From Sphingomonas suaedae (GTDB taxonomy: Bacteria > Pseudomonadota > Alphaproteobacteria > Sphingomonadales > Sphingomonadaceae): a stretch of 64,000 nt of DNA. Below the pieces are notes generated by a model. That model saw only the letters and a list, made by a program, of their open reading frames with translations. It did no database searches and was not told the DNA's origin. The stretch spans positions 3,470,001-3,534,000 of the forward strand of contig NZ_CP042239.1 in the NCBI RefSeq assembly GCF_007833215.1, read 5' to 3'. Positions 36,551 to 44,919 of this stretch are shown here, in pieces. Both the position numbers and the translations under genes were made by a program. Every line of letters starts with the position of its first letter. Within the stretch, counting starts at the first letter, position 1.

Positions 36551-37438
36551 TCAGGCAGCGAGCCAGCTCCGCATCGCCTCCGTCACCGGTGCGGGCTTTT
36601 CCCAAGGCACGAAATGCCCGGCATCGATTCGGACGATCGACAGGTCGGGAATCAGCGCGTCCAGCCCGTCAAGCTGCACGGGCAGCAGCGCGGTGTCGCG
36701 CATACCCCAAATCACCAGCACCGGCATTTGCAGCGGAGGGAAGGGGGCGTCGAGAAAGGCGGGGCGCTCGGGCGTCTCGTCCATCGCGGGGACGGTGATC
36801 GCGCTGGCGCGGTACCAGTTGAGCATCGCCGTCATCGCGCCGGGCTGACTCCATTCGTCGATATAGGCGGCGCGCTCGGGCGCGACGAGTTCGGGGTCGG
36901 TGTGCTTGGCAAAGGTCGTGTCGAAGAAGCGATCGACCCCCATCGCGGCGATCTGCGCGTCGAGCGCCGGATTGCGGAACGCGCGGATATACTGGCTCGC
37001 CGCGCGCTGCTCCATGTCGTCAAAGAGCGACTTCTGGAAGACGAAGGGGTGGGGGGCGTTGACGATGATCAGCTTCTCGATCCGGTCGGGATGCTGGAGC
37101 GCGGCCATCCAGGCAATCGCCCCGCCCCAGTCATGGCCGACCAGGACGAAGCGCTCCTTGCCGAAATGACTTGCGAGCGCGAGCAGGTCGGCGACCGGCT
37201 TGTCGGGGGTGTAGTTCTCCACCCCCTCGGGCTTGGACGAGCGGGCGAAACCGCGCTGGTCGGGGGCGATGACGAAATGGGTCTTGGCGAGTTCGGGGAT
37301 CTGGTGGCGCCAGGTGCGGTGCGATTCGGGGAAGCCGTGGAGCAGGACGATCGCCGGGGCGGCGGGGTCGCCCGCGGTAGCCACGTCGAGTTCGACCCCG
37401 GTGGACAGGGCGATTCGGTTAAGTTTGAACGCCGACAT
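36551..37438 (-). CDS. Alpha/beta hydrolase, epoxide hydrolase-like
   Basis: A 295-residue alpha/beta hydrolase. LLHGFPESHRTWRHQ (oxyanion HGFP), VGHDWGGAIAW with an Asp nucleophile at about 103, an acid Asp near 248 (WGMRDTALL) and a His near 275 (DAGHFVPWEKP) form an Asp-Asp-His set. That set is typical of epoxide hydrolases and haloacetate dehalogenases rather than esterases. The ATG at 37438 is preferred because GGGAGAGG lies just upstream; an in-frame ATG at 37480 would add 14 residues. The stop is six bases from the convergent M48 gene stop. Substrate unknown. Confidence 0.82.
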   Translation of the reverse strand: MSAFKLNRIALSTGVELDVATAGDPAAPAIVLLHGFPESHRTWRHQIPELAKTHFVIAPDQRGFARSSKPEGVENYTPDKPVADLLALASHFGKERFVLVGHDWGGAIAWMAALQHPDRIEKLIIVNAPHPFVFQKSLFDDMEQRAASQYIRAFRNPALDAQIAAMGVDRFFDTTFAKHTDPELVAPERAAYIDEWSQPGAMTAMLNWYRASAITVPAMDETPERPAFLDAPFPPLQMPVLVIWGMRDTALLPVQLDGLDALIPDLSIVRIDAGHFVPWEKPAPVTEAMRSWLAA

Positions 37439-37513
37439 CGATGCCTCTCCCGCCATTTTCGAATATGCGGTTTGTTTCACCCTCCGCTGTGGCGTTCAAG
37501 TCCTTTTCCCCCG

Positions 37514-37604
37514 CCGTCATCCCGAACTTGGTTCAGGATCCGCTTTCCACAGGCGACTGAGCCGCTGGTGGCGGGTGGATGCTGAAACAAGCTCAGCATG
37601 ACGG
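37514..37604. repeat. Dispersed inverted repeat element (REP-like)
   Basis: A 91-base intergenic element bounded by CCGTCAT and ATGACGG. Its right half has an inner hairpin (TGCTGA...TCAGCA) and its left half an imperfect one (TCCCGAAC...GTTCAGGA). This form is reminiscent of REP-type sequences scattered in sphingomonad genomes. It lies between the hydrolase and pirin genes. Confidence 0.55.
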
Positions 37605-37624
37605 TAAAGGAGGGCGTCCTGAGT

Positions 37625-38524
37625 TCACGGATAACTCACCGTCTTCGGCACCTCGGGTATCGGAATGAATTCCTTGTCGTCGCCCGGCACCTTTGGAAAC
37701 CGCCCGGCCTTCCAGTCCTCCTTGGCCTGGTTGATCCGGTCGCGGTCGGACGAAACGAAATTCCACCAGACATGGCGCGGGGTGCTGAACGCCTCGCCAC
37801 CGCACAGCATCACGCGGCCCCCGTCACGCGACGTCAGCCGCGCGGCGACGCCGGGGCGCAGGACGTAGAGCGTCTGCGGCTCCAGTTCGACCCCGTCGAG
37901 ACTGGCCTGGCCGAGCGCGAGATAGATTGCGCGCTCGTCCGCATCGGCGTCGATCGGCACGCTCGCGCCCGGGTCCAGCACGATATCGGCATAGATCGTC
38001 CCGGCATAGGTCGTGGTCGGCGCGGTCTGGCCCCATAGCGAGCCCATGATGACCCGCGCCTTTGCCCCGTCGCTGTCGATCAACGGCAGGTCGGCCTTGG
38101 CGACATGCTCGAACGCCGGGTCCATCTCCTCGAACCGCTCGGGCAAAGCGAGCCAGGTCTGGATGCCTGACAGTTCGGGTCCGGCGGCACGCACATCGGC
38201 GGGGGAGCGTTCGGAATGGACGATGCCGTTGCCCGCAGTCATCAGGTTGACCGCGCCGGGCTCGATCGTCGCAAAGGTGCCGAGGCTGTCGCGATGATCC
38301 ATCGCGCCCGCGAACAGATAGGTGACGGTGGCAAGATTGATATGCGGATGCGGCCGGACATCGATGCCCGTCCCGACCTCAAGATGCGCCGGACCCATCT
38401 GATCGAAGAAGATGAATGGCCCAACCATGGTGCGCGGGCGTGAGGGAAGAGTGCGATAAACCTTGAAACCGCCCAGGTCGTGCGTTGTGGGCGTGATGGT
38501 ATGGGTGAAGAGATCGTCGCTCAT
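37625..38524 (-). CDS. Pirin family protein
   Basis: A 299-residue bicupin of the pirin family. The metal-binding N-terminal cupin shows GPFIFFDQMGPAHLEVG, DVRPHPHINLATVTYLFAG, a His-rich turn AMDHRDSLG and VNLMTAGNGIVHSERSP, with three His and one Glu as expected ligands. The C-terminal half contains the pirin C domain (MLCGGEAFSTPRHVWWNFVS). Pirins act as redox-sensing regulators or quercetinase-like dioxygenases. It ends the pair with bolA, whose stop lies one base from this gene's start. Exact role unknown. Confidence 0.9.
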   Translation of the reverse strand: MSDDLFTHTITPTTHDLGGFKVYRTLPSRPRTMVGPFIFFDQMGPAHLEVGTGIDVRPHPHINLATVTYLFAGAMDHRDSLGTFATIEPGAVNLMTAGNGIVHSERSPADVRAAGPELSGIQTWLALPERFEEMDPAFEHVAKADLPLIDSDGAKARVIMGSLWGQTAPTTTYAGTIYADIVLDPGASVPIDADADERAIYLALGQASLDGVELEPQTLYVLRPGVAARLTSRDGGRVMLCGGEAFSTPRHVWWNFVSSDRDRINQAKEDWKAGRFPKVPGDDKEFIPIPEVPKTVSYP

Positions 38525-38525
38525 G

Positions 38526-38810
38526 TCATTCCCCTGGGGCGGTGGCGCGAATCGCCATGGCGTGGATTTTTTCGGTCATCAGATCGCCTAGCGCGCGATT
38601 GACCAGCCGCTGGCGTTCGAGCCGCGACTTGCCCGCAAATGCCGCGCTTTCGATCGCCACGGTGAAGTGCGATTCGCCGCTGCCATCGTCGCCGCTATGG
38701 CCGCGATGTTTCGCGCTGTCGTTGATCACGTCGAGCTTCGACGGGGCGAGCGCCTGGGTAAGGCGGGCGGTGATTTCGCTGGCCACCGGGCCGGTAGAAG
38801 TGTCGGTCAT
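38526..38810 (-). CDS. bolA: BolA family protein
   Basis: A 94-residue BolA-like protein. BolA proteins work with monothiol glutaredoxins in iron-sulfur trafficking and stress response. Visible are the helix ITARLTQALAPSKLDVINDS, the GESHFTVAIESAAFAGKSRL block containing the invariant His region, and QRLVNRALGDLMTEKIHAM. The ATG at 38810 gives the normal length; the frame is open further upstream but that part overlaps the J-domain gene. It is adjacent to pirin and divergent from the J-domain gene by 36 bases. Confidence 0.9.
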   Translation of the reverse strand: MTDTSTGPVASEITARLTQALAPSKLDVINDSAKHRGHSGDDGSGESHFTVAIESAAFAGKSRLERQRLVNRALGDLMTEKIHAMAIRATAPGE

Positions 38811-38846
38811 CGCGCCTATATAGGCCGCTTTTGCTTTGGAGTTAGA

Positions 38847-39455
38847 GTGTCTCGCGTGCCGCGTAAGGATCGTCCCAATGCCCGTTTCCATGGTCGTGTC
38901 GAGGCGCCGGGGCGCCTCTGCGCGGAGCCGGGCTGCGATGAGCCGGGCGAATTTCGCGCACCTGCCGCCGCGGCTCCGCGGGGCGGCTATGACGGGCCGG
39001 GCGCCTATCGCTGGCTGTGCCTCGACCATGTCCGCGCGTTCAATTCGGGCTATAATTATTTCTCGGGGATGAGCCCCGACGAGATCCATGAGGCACAGCG
39101 TCCCTATTCCGGGTGGGAGAGCGAGACCCGCGCCTTCAGCGGCACGGGCGGCGCCGATCGGCCGCCGCGCTGGGCCGATTTCGCCGATCCCCTCGACGCG
39201 ATCGGCGCGCGCTTCCGCGCCGCCCGCCCCGAAGAGCGCAAGGACGCCAAGCCGTTATCGGGCAAGGATCGCGAGGCATTGCGCACGCTCGCGCTCGATA
39301 CCGATGCCGATCGCATGGCACTGCGCCGCCGCTATTCGGAGCTGGTCCGCAAATATCATCCCGACCGCAATGGCGGCGACCGCAGCCATGAAGGCGCGCT
39401 ACAACGCGTAATCGAGGCGTATCAACAGCTCAAAGGCTCGCCCGCCTTCGCCTGA
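38847..39455 (+). CDS. C-terminal J-domain protein
   Basis: A 202-residue co-chaperone-like protein. The last about 65 residues are a J domain: LRTLALDTDADRMALRRRYS leads into ELVRKYHPDRNGGDR with the HPD tripeptide. The N-terminal half has a CAEPGC pair and a later WLCLDH, which could together bind one metal ion. A middle segment with WESETRAFSGTGGA is low in structure. GTG at 38847 is favoured by GGAG five bases upstream. It would stimulate an Hsp70 (DnaK), with the N-terminus possibly selecting clients. Confidence 0.82.
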   Translation: MSRVPRKDRPNARFHGRVEAPGRLCAEPGCDEPGEFRAPAAAAPRGGYDGPGAYRWLCLDHVRAFNSGYNYFSGMSPDEIHEAQRPYSGWESETRAFSGTGGADRPPRWADFADPLDAIGARFRAARPEERKDAKPLSGKDREALRTLALDTDADRMALRRRYSELVRKYHPDRNGGDRSHEGALQRVIEAYQQLKGSPAFA

Positions 39456-39456
39456 G

Positions 39457-40125
39457 TCACCAGCCGTCGCCCGCGTCGATCCGTGCCCGCCGTGCTACTT
39501 CCGCAGCGGTCGGTTCTGCGAACTGGAAGTCGGCGATCTCGACCGAGCCCTTCACGTCGAAAGTCGCCATCGCGATGCCGTTTCGCGTGATGCGATGTTC
39601 GACCAGTTCGAGCGAACGGGGCGGTGTGCCGTCGCCGAACATCCGCTTGCCGGTGCCGAGCACGACCGGCGCGGTCATCGTGACGATGCGGTCGAGCAGC
39701 CCGCGCGCGAGCAGCTGCGGATAGAGTGTCGAGCTGCCCTGGATCACCAGAGTTGGTCCCTCGCTCTCCTTGAGGGCGGCGAGCGTGTCGAGGTCCGCCA
39801 GCCGCTCGCTGCCCTCCCACTCCAGCGGAGCGTCCCGGCTGGTAAGCACATATTTGCGGATCGTGCGGAACAGGTCGCCGATCTCATCTCCCTCGGGCGC
39901 GAAGGGCCAGTGGGCGGCGAAAATCTCATAGGTGCGTCGGCCGAGCAGCAGGTCGAAGGGCGGCTTGAACACCGTATCGACCTGATTGCCGATCCCCTCA
40001 TCGAACAGCGCGGCAAGCCAGCCGCCCTGTTCGAACCCGCCGGTCCAATCTTCTTCGGGCCCTCCGGGTGCCTGCATCACCCCGTCGAGACTGACGAAGG
40101 CCGCGCCGATAATGCGTCGTGGCAT
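39457..40125 (-). CDS. DHFR-like (RibD C-terminal domain) reductase
   Basis: A 222-residue protein of the RibD-C/dihydrofolate-reductase-like superfamily, often annotated YyaP/YwjB-like. It begins RIIGAAFVSLDGVMQAPGGP and has DLLLGRRTYEIFAAHWPF and LVIQGSSTLYPQLLARGLLD, the NADPH-fold hallmarks, then VVLGTGKRMFGDG. The reaction is unknown; the family is common near VOC and GST genes in Proteobacteria. It is the last gene of the seven-gene minus-strand cluster and is separated from the GST gene by 12 bases. Confidence 0.85.
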   Translation of the reverse strand: MPRRIIGAAFVSLDGVMQAPGGPEEDWTGGFEQGGWLAALFDEGIGNQVDTVFKPPFDLLLGRRTYEIFAAHWPFAPEGDEIGDLFRTIRKYVLTSRDAPLEWEGSERLADLDTLAALKESEGPTLVIQGSSTLYPQLLARGLLDRIVTMTAPVVLGTGKRMFGDGTPPRSLELVEHRITRNGIAMATFDVKGSVEIADFQFAEPTAAEVARRARIDAGDGW

Positions 40126-40137
40126 GATGAGGCTCCT

Positions 40138-40797
40138 TTAGTCGCGGTCGGGCGCGCCGAGCGGGAAGAAGTGGCGATAGGGCCGTGCGCCCTCGACTGC
40201 GCGCGCGACCGAAGGACGCGTGAGCAGCCGGGCGCGATAGGCGCGCAAATTGGCGTGCGCTTCGGGGATCGGGATGATCCAGTCGGCGTAGAACAAAGCG
40301 GGCGCTGCGGAGAGATCGGCGAGCGTGAAGCTGTCGGTCGCTGCCCAGGTCCGCCCGGAGAGATGTGCGTCGAACCACGCATAGCTGGTGGCGAGTTGCG
40401 CCGCGACCTGTTCGTCCGCCAGCGGGTCGCGCTTGTCCTCTGGCCGGATCGCGTTGAACACCAGCCGCGCGGCGGGGTCCATCACCTGCTGGTCGAACAG
40501 GCGGTCGAGCATCCGCACCTGAAGCGCGGCGTCCGGATCGGCGGGAACCAGGCGGGGTGCGCCCGACCGGCGGTCGACATGCTCGGCAATGATGCTCGAT
40601 TCACCCAGCACCAGATCGCCATCGACCAGCAGCGGGAAGCGCTTGAACGGCCACAGCTCGGCCCAGCGCGCGCTGTTCTCCGGTTCGTCGGGCGACACCA
40701 TCTTGAGCGTGAAGGGCAGATCATGTTCGTAAAATGCGATCAGCGCCTTCCAGCAATAGGAAGAGAAGGGGTGGGCGTAGAGGTCAGGCAGGCTCAT
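40138..40797 (-). CDS. Glutathione S-transferase family protein
   Basis: A 219-residue cytosolic GST. The N-terminal thioredoxin-like domain has LYAHPFSSYCWKALIAFYEH, FPLLVDGDLVLGESSIIAEH with the cis-Pro and the Glu-Ser pair that binds glutathione. The all-alpha C-terminal domain includes AWFDAHLSGRTWAATDSFTL and DLSAAPALFYAD. The SSYCWK stretch places a Ser or Cys at the catalytic position. Its start overlaps the VOC gene stop by four bases. A detoxification role is likely; substrate unknown. Confidence 0.88.
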   Translation of the reverse strand: MSLPDLYAHPFSSYCWKALIAFYEHDLPFTLKMVSPDEPENSARWAELWPFKRFPLLVDGDLVLGESSIIAEHVDRRSGAPRLVPADPDAALQVRMLDRLFDQQVMDPAARLVFNAIRPEDKRDPLADEQVAAQLATSYAWFDAHLSGRTWAATDSFTLADLSAAPALFYADWIIPIPEAHANLRAYRARLLTRPSVARAVEGARPYRHFFPLGAPDRD

Positions 40798-41585
40798 TTG
40801 GGCGCCACGAGGCCAAAGGTAGCCCCCTGCGGATCGGTGGCGTGGAACACCCGTTCGCCGCCGGGCACCTCCATCGGATCGCTCAGCGGCGTGCCGCCCA
40901 GTTCCTTTACCTTCGCGTGGGCGGTCTCGATATCCGACACCCGGAAATAGAAGGTCCAGCCGACCGGATGCTCGGGCTTCTCCCGCGGCATCATCGCGCC
41001 CCAGACGACCTCCATCGAATCGCCTGCGTCCTTGCCGCGCAGGAAGCTGTATTCGCCCCAGGGCATCGGCATACTACCGGCGCGCTCCCAGCCGAACAGG
41101 CCGGAATAGAAGGCGAAGCCCGCCTCGGCGTCGCTGGTCTGCAGCTCGTTCCAGCTGACATGCCCCTCGCCCGTCCGCGCAAAAGCGGTGCTGCTCTCCG
41201 GGCTGAACCCGCGCATCACATAGAAGACGACGCCCTGCGGATCGGCGACCATCGCAAAGCGACCGACATCGGGAATGTCGGTCGGCGGAACATGTACCGA
41301 TCCGCCCGCGGACTTGAGCTGCTCGACCGTCGCGTCGACATCCTCGACCCCGACATAGCCGAGCCAGCCGGCCTTCGCCCCGCCCGCGAGCATCGCCGCG
41401 TCGAGCGTCAGCATCCCGCCAGTGTCGCCATCGGGCGCGTGGAGAATGCGATATTCGGTATCGCCGGGCATCATCGACTCCGCATCGATGCGCCATCCGA
41501 CCACGGCTTCGTAAAAGGACCGCGACGCCTGCGCGTCGGGGGTCATCAGCTCGTACCAGATCCAGCTGCCATGCGGGTTGGTCAT
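40794..41585 (-). CDS. VOC family protein with two glyoxalase-like domains
   Basis: A 263-residue protein made of two vicinal-oxygen-chelate domains. The first (about 1-125) contains WYELMTPDAQASRSFYEAVV and FAMVADPQGVVFYVM. The second (about 138-263) has SWNELQTSDAEAGFAFYSGL and FHATDPQGATFGLVAP. This tandem form resembles bacterial CFP-30-like hydroxylase/glyoxalase proteins. Start at 41585 gives TNPHGSWIWYELMTP, the family's usual opening. It overlaps the following GST gene. Metal-dependent detoxification or lyase activity is likely, but no substrate can be given. Confidence 0.85.
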   Translation of the reverse strand: MTNPHGSWIWYELMTPDAQASRSFYEAVVGWRIDAESMMPGDTEYRILHAPDGDTGGMLTLDAAMLAGGAKAGWLGYVGVEDVDATVEQLKSAGGSVHVPPTDIPDVGRFAMVADPQGVVFYVMRGFSPESSTAFARTGEGHVSWNELQTSDAEAGFAFYSGLFGWERAGSMPMPWGEYSFLRGKDAGDSMEVVWGAMMPREKPEHPVGWTFYFRVSDIETAHAKVKELGGTPLSDPMEVPGGERVFHATDPQGATFGLVAPK

Positions 41586-41604
41586 GTCGTGTCTCCGATT
41601 TCTA

Positions 41605-41630
41605 AGCCCCTCCCCTGAAGGGGAGGGGCT
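41605..41630. repeat. Perfect 26-base intergenic palindrome
   Basis: AGCCCCTCCCCT and its exact complement AGGGGAGGGGCT flank a two-base centre (GA) between the DUF1428 and VOC genes. It belongs to the same CCCCTCCC-type sequence class as the composite element at 55130-55292. It could act as a weak terminator or mRNA stabiliser within the cluster. Confidence 0.6.
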
Positions 41631-41642
41631 CACTGCGTCAGT

Positions 41643-42368
41643 TCAGTCCTTCGCCGTATCCAGGATCGGCTCGAACCCGCCCCACATCATGCGCTTGCCG
41701 TCAAAGGGCGGCTCGGGCTCACGGTTGCTCTCGTCCGCCATGATCTTGGCCCACGCAGCGTCGCGCGCCGCTTTGTCGGGCCATTCGATCCAGGCATAGA
41801 CGACGCTTTCTTCGGCCTGTTTGTGCGTGGCGCGATTATAGTCGGTGACCTTGCCATCCGCGGTGTCGCCGGCCCACGCCTCGACCACGCGCAGTGCGCC
41901 GTGCTCCTGAAAGATCGGCGCCATCCTGGCTGCCAGCTCGTGATACGCCTCCCGCTTGGCGGTCGGGACCGGAAGAACATAGCCGTCGACATAGCCCGGC
42001 GCGGCGGTGGCGGGTCCGGTATCGACGATCGCCTCGAACCCGGCGAAGATCATGCGGCTGCCGTCGAACGGCATGTCCTTCATGGCTTCGGCGGCGTTCG
42101 GGTCGCTCATCATCTTTTCGTTGGCCGCGTCGCGCGTCGCCTTGTCCGGATATTCGAGCCAGCTGAACAACACCGTCTCGTCATCCTTCAGGTTCACCGA
42201 TTTCTTGAGATCGTTGATCTTGCCGTCCGGTACATCGTCGCCCCAGGCTTCGACGAAGCGGGTCGCGCCAAGCCCCTTGAACAGGTCGATCGCACCATGG
42301 GCATGCTTCGTATATTCCGCTTTGTTGGCGGTCGGGACGGGGGTCAGGAATCCTTCGACATAGATCAT
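41643..42368 (-). CDS. Tandem DUF1428 protein
   Basis: A 241-residue protein in which a DUF1428 unit occurs twice. YVEGFLTPVPTANKAEY and VEAWGDDVPDGKINDLKKS in the first half correspond to YVDGYVLPVPTAKREAY and VEAWAGDTADGKVTDYNRA in the second, and both halves end in a PFDG-R/K-RM segment. DUF1428 proteins are usually single-domain, about 117 residues, with a dimeric alpha-beta barrel, so the fusion probably makes a self-contained dimer. Function is unknown. It lies in the VOC/GST cluster. Confidence 0.85.
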   Translation of the reverse strand: MIYVEGFLTPVPTANKAEYTKHAHGAIDLFKGLGATRFVEAWGDDVPDGKINDLKKSVNLKDDETVLFSWLEYPDKATRDAANEKMMSDPNAAEAMKDMPFDGSRMIFAGFEAIVDTGPATAAPGYVDGYVLPVPTAKREAYHELAARMAPIFQEHGALRVVEAWAGDTADGKVTDYNRATHKQAEESVVYAWIEWPDKAARDAAWAKIMADESNREPEPPFDGKRMMWGGFEPILDTAKD

Positions 42369-42392
42369 GGCGCTTCTCCTCCTTCGTGTCGC

Positions 42393-43043
42393 TCAGGCGG
42401 CGACGGGTTCGGGTTTGAAATCGGCAAGCTGCGCCGACAGTGCGGCCCGGAATGCGGGGCGGGCGATGGCGCGCTCGAGATAGGCGAGAAGGACCGGTCG
42501 GTCGTCGAGCAGTCCGCTGCCCTCCGCCTGGCGCAGCACGGTCGCCATCGCGATATCGGCGATGCTGAACTGTCCAGCCAGCCAGTCGCGCCCGTCCATC
42601 GCCGCAGCGAGCCGGTCGAGCTTCTGCCCGGTCGCGGCGATCAACGACGGCTTGCGCAGTTCCGCCCATTGCTCGCCCGCCGCAAAGATCTCGACATTGC
42701 TCAACTCGAACATCAGCGGCTCGACGCTGTTATAGGCAGCAAACAGCCAGCTGATCGCATCGGCGCGCGCCTGTGGGCTGCGCGGCAGCAGCCGTTCGTC
42801 GCGTTCGCCCAGATGGAGCAGGATCGCGCCGCTCTCGAACAGGCTGACCTCCCCATCCACCAGCGCGGGGACCTGTCCCCAGGGCTGTTCGCTGAAATAG
42901 GCCGCGGGCCGGTTGCGCGGGTCCATCAGCCGCATGTCGTAGGTCAGGCCGATCTCTTCGCACGCCCAGCGCGGTCGCAGGTCGCGGACGAACCCCTTGG
43001 CGAAATCGGGCACCCAGTCGAACCCGGTAATCTCGACGGACAT
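42393..43043 (-). CDS. Glutathione S-transferase family protein
   Basis: A 216-residue GST distinct from the one at 40138. The N-terminal domain has FVRDLRPRWACEEIGLTYDM, QPWGQVPALVDGEVSLFESG and AILLHLGERD, where VPALVDG holds the cis-Pro and FESGAI the glutathione-binding Glu-Ser. The C-terminal helical domain includes WLAGQFSIADIAMATVL. It lies 24 bases downstream of the PhnB-like gene in the same direction. Probably a detoxification enzyme of unknown substrate. Confidence 0.88.
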   Translation of the reverse strand: MSVEITGFDWVPDFAKGFVRDLRPRWACEEIGLTYDMRLMDPRNRPAAYFSEQPWGQVPALVDGEVSLFESGAILLHLGERDERLLPRSPQARADAISWLFAAYNSVEPLMFELSNVEIFAAGEQWAELRKPSLIAATGQKLDRLAAAMDGRDWLAGQFSIADIAMATVLRQAEGSGLLDDRPVLLAYLERAIARPAFRAALSAQLADFKPEPVAA

Positions 43044-43067
43044 GATTGCTCTCCTCGTTAATTCGGG

Positions 43068-43562
43068 TCAGGCCGAAACCGGTTCCCCCGCAGCGGCGGA
43101 TTCGATCCTGGCGATGTCGATCTTGCGCATCGTCATCATTGCCCGCATCGCGCGCTGCGCCGCGGCCTTGTCGGGATTGTCCCAGACCAGCTCCATCAGC
43201 CGGTCGGGAGTGATCTGCCAGCTGACACCCCATTTGTCCTTGCACCAGCCGCACTGGCTCTCCGCGCCGCCATCGGCGGTGATCGCGGCCCAGAGCCGGT
43301 CGGTCTCGGCCTGGTCGGGGGTGTGGATGATGAAGCTCATTGCCTCGCTATGCTGGAACATCGGCCCGCCATTGAGCAGCAGATAGCGGTGCCCCGCCAG
43401 TTCGATCTCGGCGATGATCACATCGCCCGCCTTCTGGCTCGGCGTGTCGATCGGGGTCCGTTCGATCCGGACGATGCGGCTGTCGGGGATCAGCGATGTG
43501 TAGAAGACCGCCTGTTCCTCGGCGGTATAGTTGCTCCAGATGCAGGTGGTGATCCTGGTCAC
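43068..43562 (-). CDS. PhnB/3-demethylubiquinone-methyltransferase-like VOC protein
   Basis: A 164-residue protein of the PhnB-like VOC group. The opening TTCIWSNYTAEEQAVFYTSL, LLLNGGPMFQHSEAMSFIIH and GWCKDKWGVSWQITP are typical of the family often labelled 3-demethylubiquinone-9 3-methyltransferase domain, though members lack methyltransferase features. The C-terminal AMMTMRKIDIARIESA is also common. Activity unknown; part of the seven-gene cluster. Confidence 0.88.
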   Translation of the reverse strand: MTRITTCIWSNYTAEEQAVFYTSLIPDSRIVRIERTPIDTPSQKAGDVIIAEIELAGHRYLLLNGGPMFQHSEAMSFIIHTPDQAETDRLWAAITADGGAESQCGWCKDKWGVSWQITPDRLMELVWDNPDKAAAQRAMRAMMTMRKIDIARIESAAAGEPVSA

Positions 43563-43583
43563 GAGGTCTCTCCTTGGGTGAAT

Positions 43584-44027
43584 TCAGGCGGGTTCGTGCG
43601 CCGGGCCGTCGGGAAAGGCCGCCATTGCCGCCTCCAGGTCCATATGATGGGGTTCGAAGACATGGCCGTCGGGGTCCTGGAAGGTGCGCCCGTACATGAA
43701 GCCCAGATCCTGCGGCGCGCGGATGTCGCCCGTGCCGCCCGCAGCGACAGCCTTGTCGACGATCGCATCCACCGCGTCGCGGCTCTCGAACGATAGCGCG
43801 ATCAGCACTTCGTTCGTCGCCCTGGCGTCGGCGATCGACTTGTCCGGGATGAAGGTTTTGTAGAAGTCATGGCGGAGGATCATGAGGACGATCGTCTCGG
43901 ACCATTGCATCGCGCTTGCCATCTCGTTGCTGAAGCGCGGGTCTTTGGTGAAGCCGATCGCTTCGTAGAAGGCGGTCGACCTGGCGACATCCGCCACCGG
44001 CAGGTTTACGAAAATCATCTTGGCCAT
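43584..44027 (-). CDS. VOC family (glyoxalase-like) protein
   Basis: A 147-residue single-domain VOC protein: KMIFVNLPVADVARSTAFYE and the closing FQDPDGHVFEPHHMD, with probable metal ligands in the His and Glu of the two ends. The ATG at 44027 is chosen because GGAG lies seven bases upstream; a GTG directly before it at 44030 is too close. It is the first gene of the seven-gene minus-strand cluster and faces the HxlR-type regulator gene across 90 bases, where the operon promoter must lie. Confidence 0.87.
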   Translation of the reverse strand: MAKMIFVNLPVADVARSTAFYEAIGFTKDPRFSNEMASAMQWSETIVLMILRHDFYKTFIPDKSIADARATNEVLIALSFESRDAVDAIVDKAVAAGGTGDIRAPQDLGFMYGRTFQDPDGHVFEPHHMDLEAAMAAFPDGPAHEPA

Positions 44028-44117
44028 CACGCTTCTCCTGGGGGGCGTTCCGCGAAACGCTGCGGTTCCGAATCGCTTGCTTGATGTTGATGCCCGCCTA
44101 AGTTATTTAAAGCAACC

Positions 44118-44819
44118 ATGGAGTCACAAAAAATAACCAAAATCGACGAAACGAGGCAAAAACGCTGGTATGACGATGCGTGCGGCACCGCGCTGGCGCT
44201 GGAATTTGTGGGCGAACGCTGGTCGCTGCTCATCATTCGTGAATTGATGCTGGGCGCGCGGCGCTTTGGCGAATTGAAGGCGGATCTGGTCGGTATCAGC
44301 GCCAATGTTCTGACCCAGCGACTTGAAAGCCTCGAGCGGTCGGGCATCCTGACCCGCCACAAGCTGCCGCCGCCCGCCAATGTCCAGGTCTATGAACTCA
44401 CACAATGGGGCTATGAGATCGAACCGGTGTTCCAGACCATGGGACGCTGGGCGACGCGCTCGCCCTTGCACGATCCCACCCTGCCGCTTTCGCCGGTATC
44501 CGCGATGCTCTCGCTGAGGACGATGATCGCGCCCGATCGGCCCGATATGCGGATGACGGTGGCGTTTCGTTTTCCCGGCGCCGCTTTTGTCGGGCGGCTG
44601 GACCGGCACGAGTTGGCGATCGAGCGCGGCGAGACCGACGGGGCGGACGTGACCTTCGACACCGATCCGACGACCTTTGTCGGACTGGTCTATGGCAAGC
44701 GCCCGTTCGAGGGCGCCGAAGCGGCGGGCACGCTGCGGCTGATGGGGAATCGCGATCTGGCACGGCAGTTCGTCGATCTGTTTGCGCTGCCGAAGAAGCT
44801 CGCGATCGGAGAGTCATGA
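44118..44819 (+). CDS. HxlR family transcriptional regulator with C-terminal SCP2-like domain
   Basis: A 233-residue regulator. Residues about 20-115 are an HxlR winged helix: [40 protein letters not shown] and [14 protein letters not shown] are the family's recognition-helix region. The C-terminal part (about 140-230) resembles an SCP2 sterol-carrier fold ([20 protein letters not shown] and [19 protein letters not shown]), which could bind a hydrophobic ligand. It diverges from the VOC/GST cluster and is its most likely regulator. The ATG at 44118 lies 90 bases from the VOC gene start. Confidence 0.85.
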   Translation: MESQKITKIDETRQKRWYDDACGTALALEFVGERWSLLIIRELMLGARRFGELKADLVGISANVLTQRLESLERSGILTRHKLPPPANVQVYELTQWGYEIEPVFQTMGRWATRSPLHDPTLPLSPVSAMLSLRTMIAPDRPDMRMTVAFRFPGAAFVGRLDRHELAIERGETDGADVTFDTDPTTFVGLVYGKRPFEGAEAAGTLRLMGNRDLARQFVDLFALPKKLAIGES

Positions 44820-44919
44820 TGGCCGATTCCACCCCCGACTGGATGCGGCGGCGCACAAGCGTCTCGACTTGGGGACCCGCGAGAGTTTAGGGACGCCTTC
44901 GACTCTTGAAGGCATTGCG

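Noticed and set aside
41823..43061. A 412-codon plus-strand frame across the DUF1428 and GST genes
   Set aside because: Runs antisense through two recognised genes and their gap; no domain visible.
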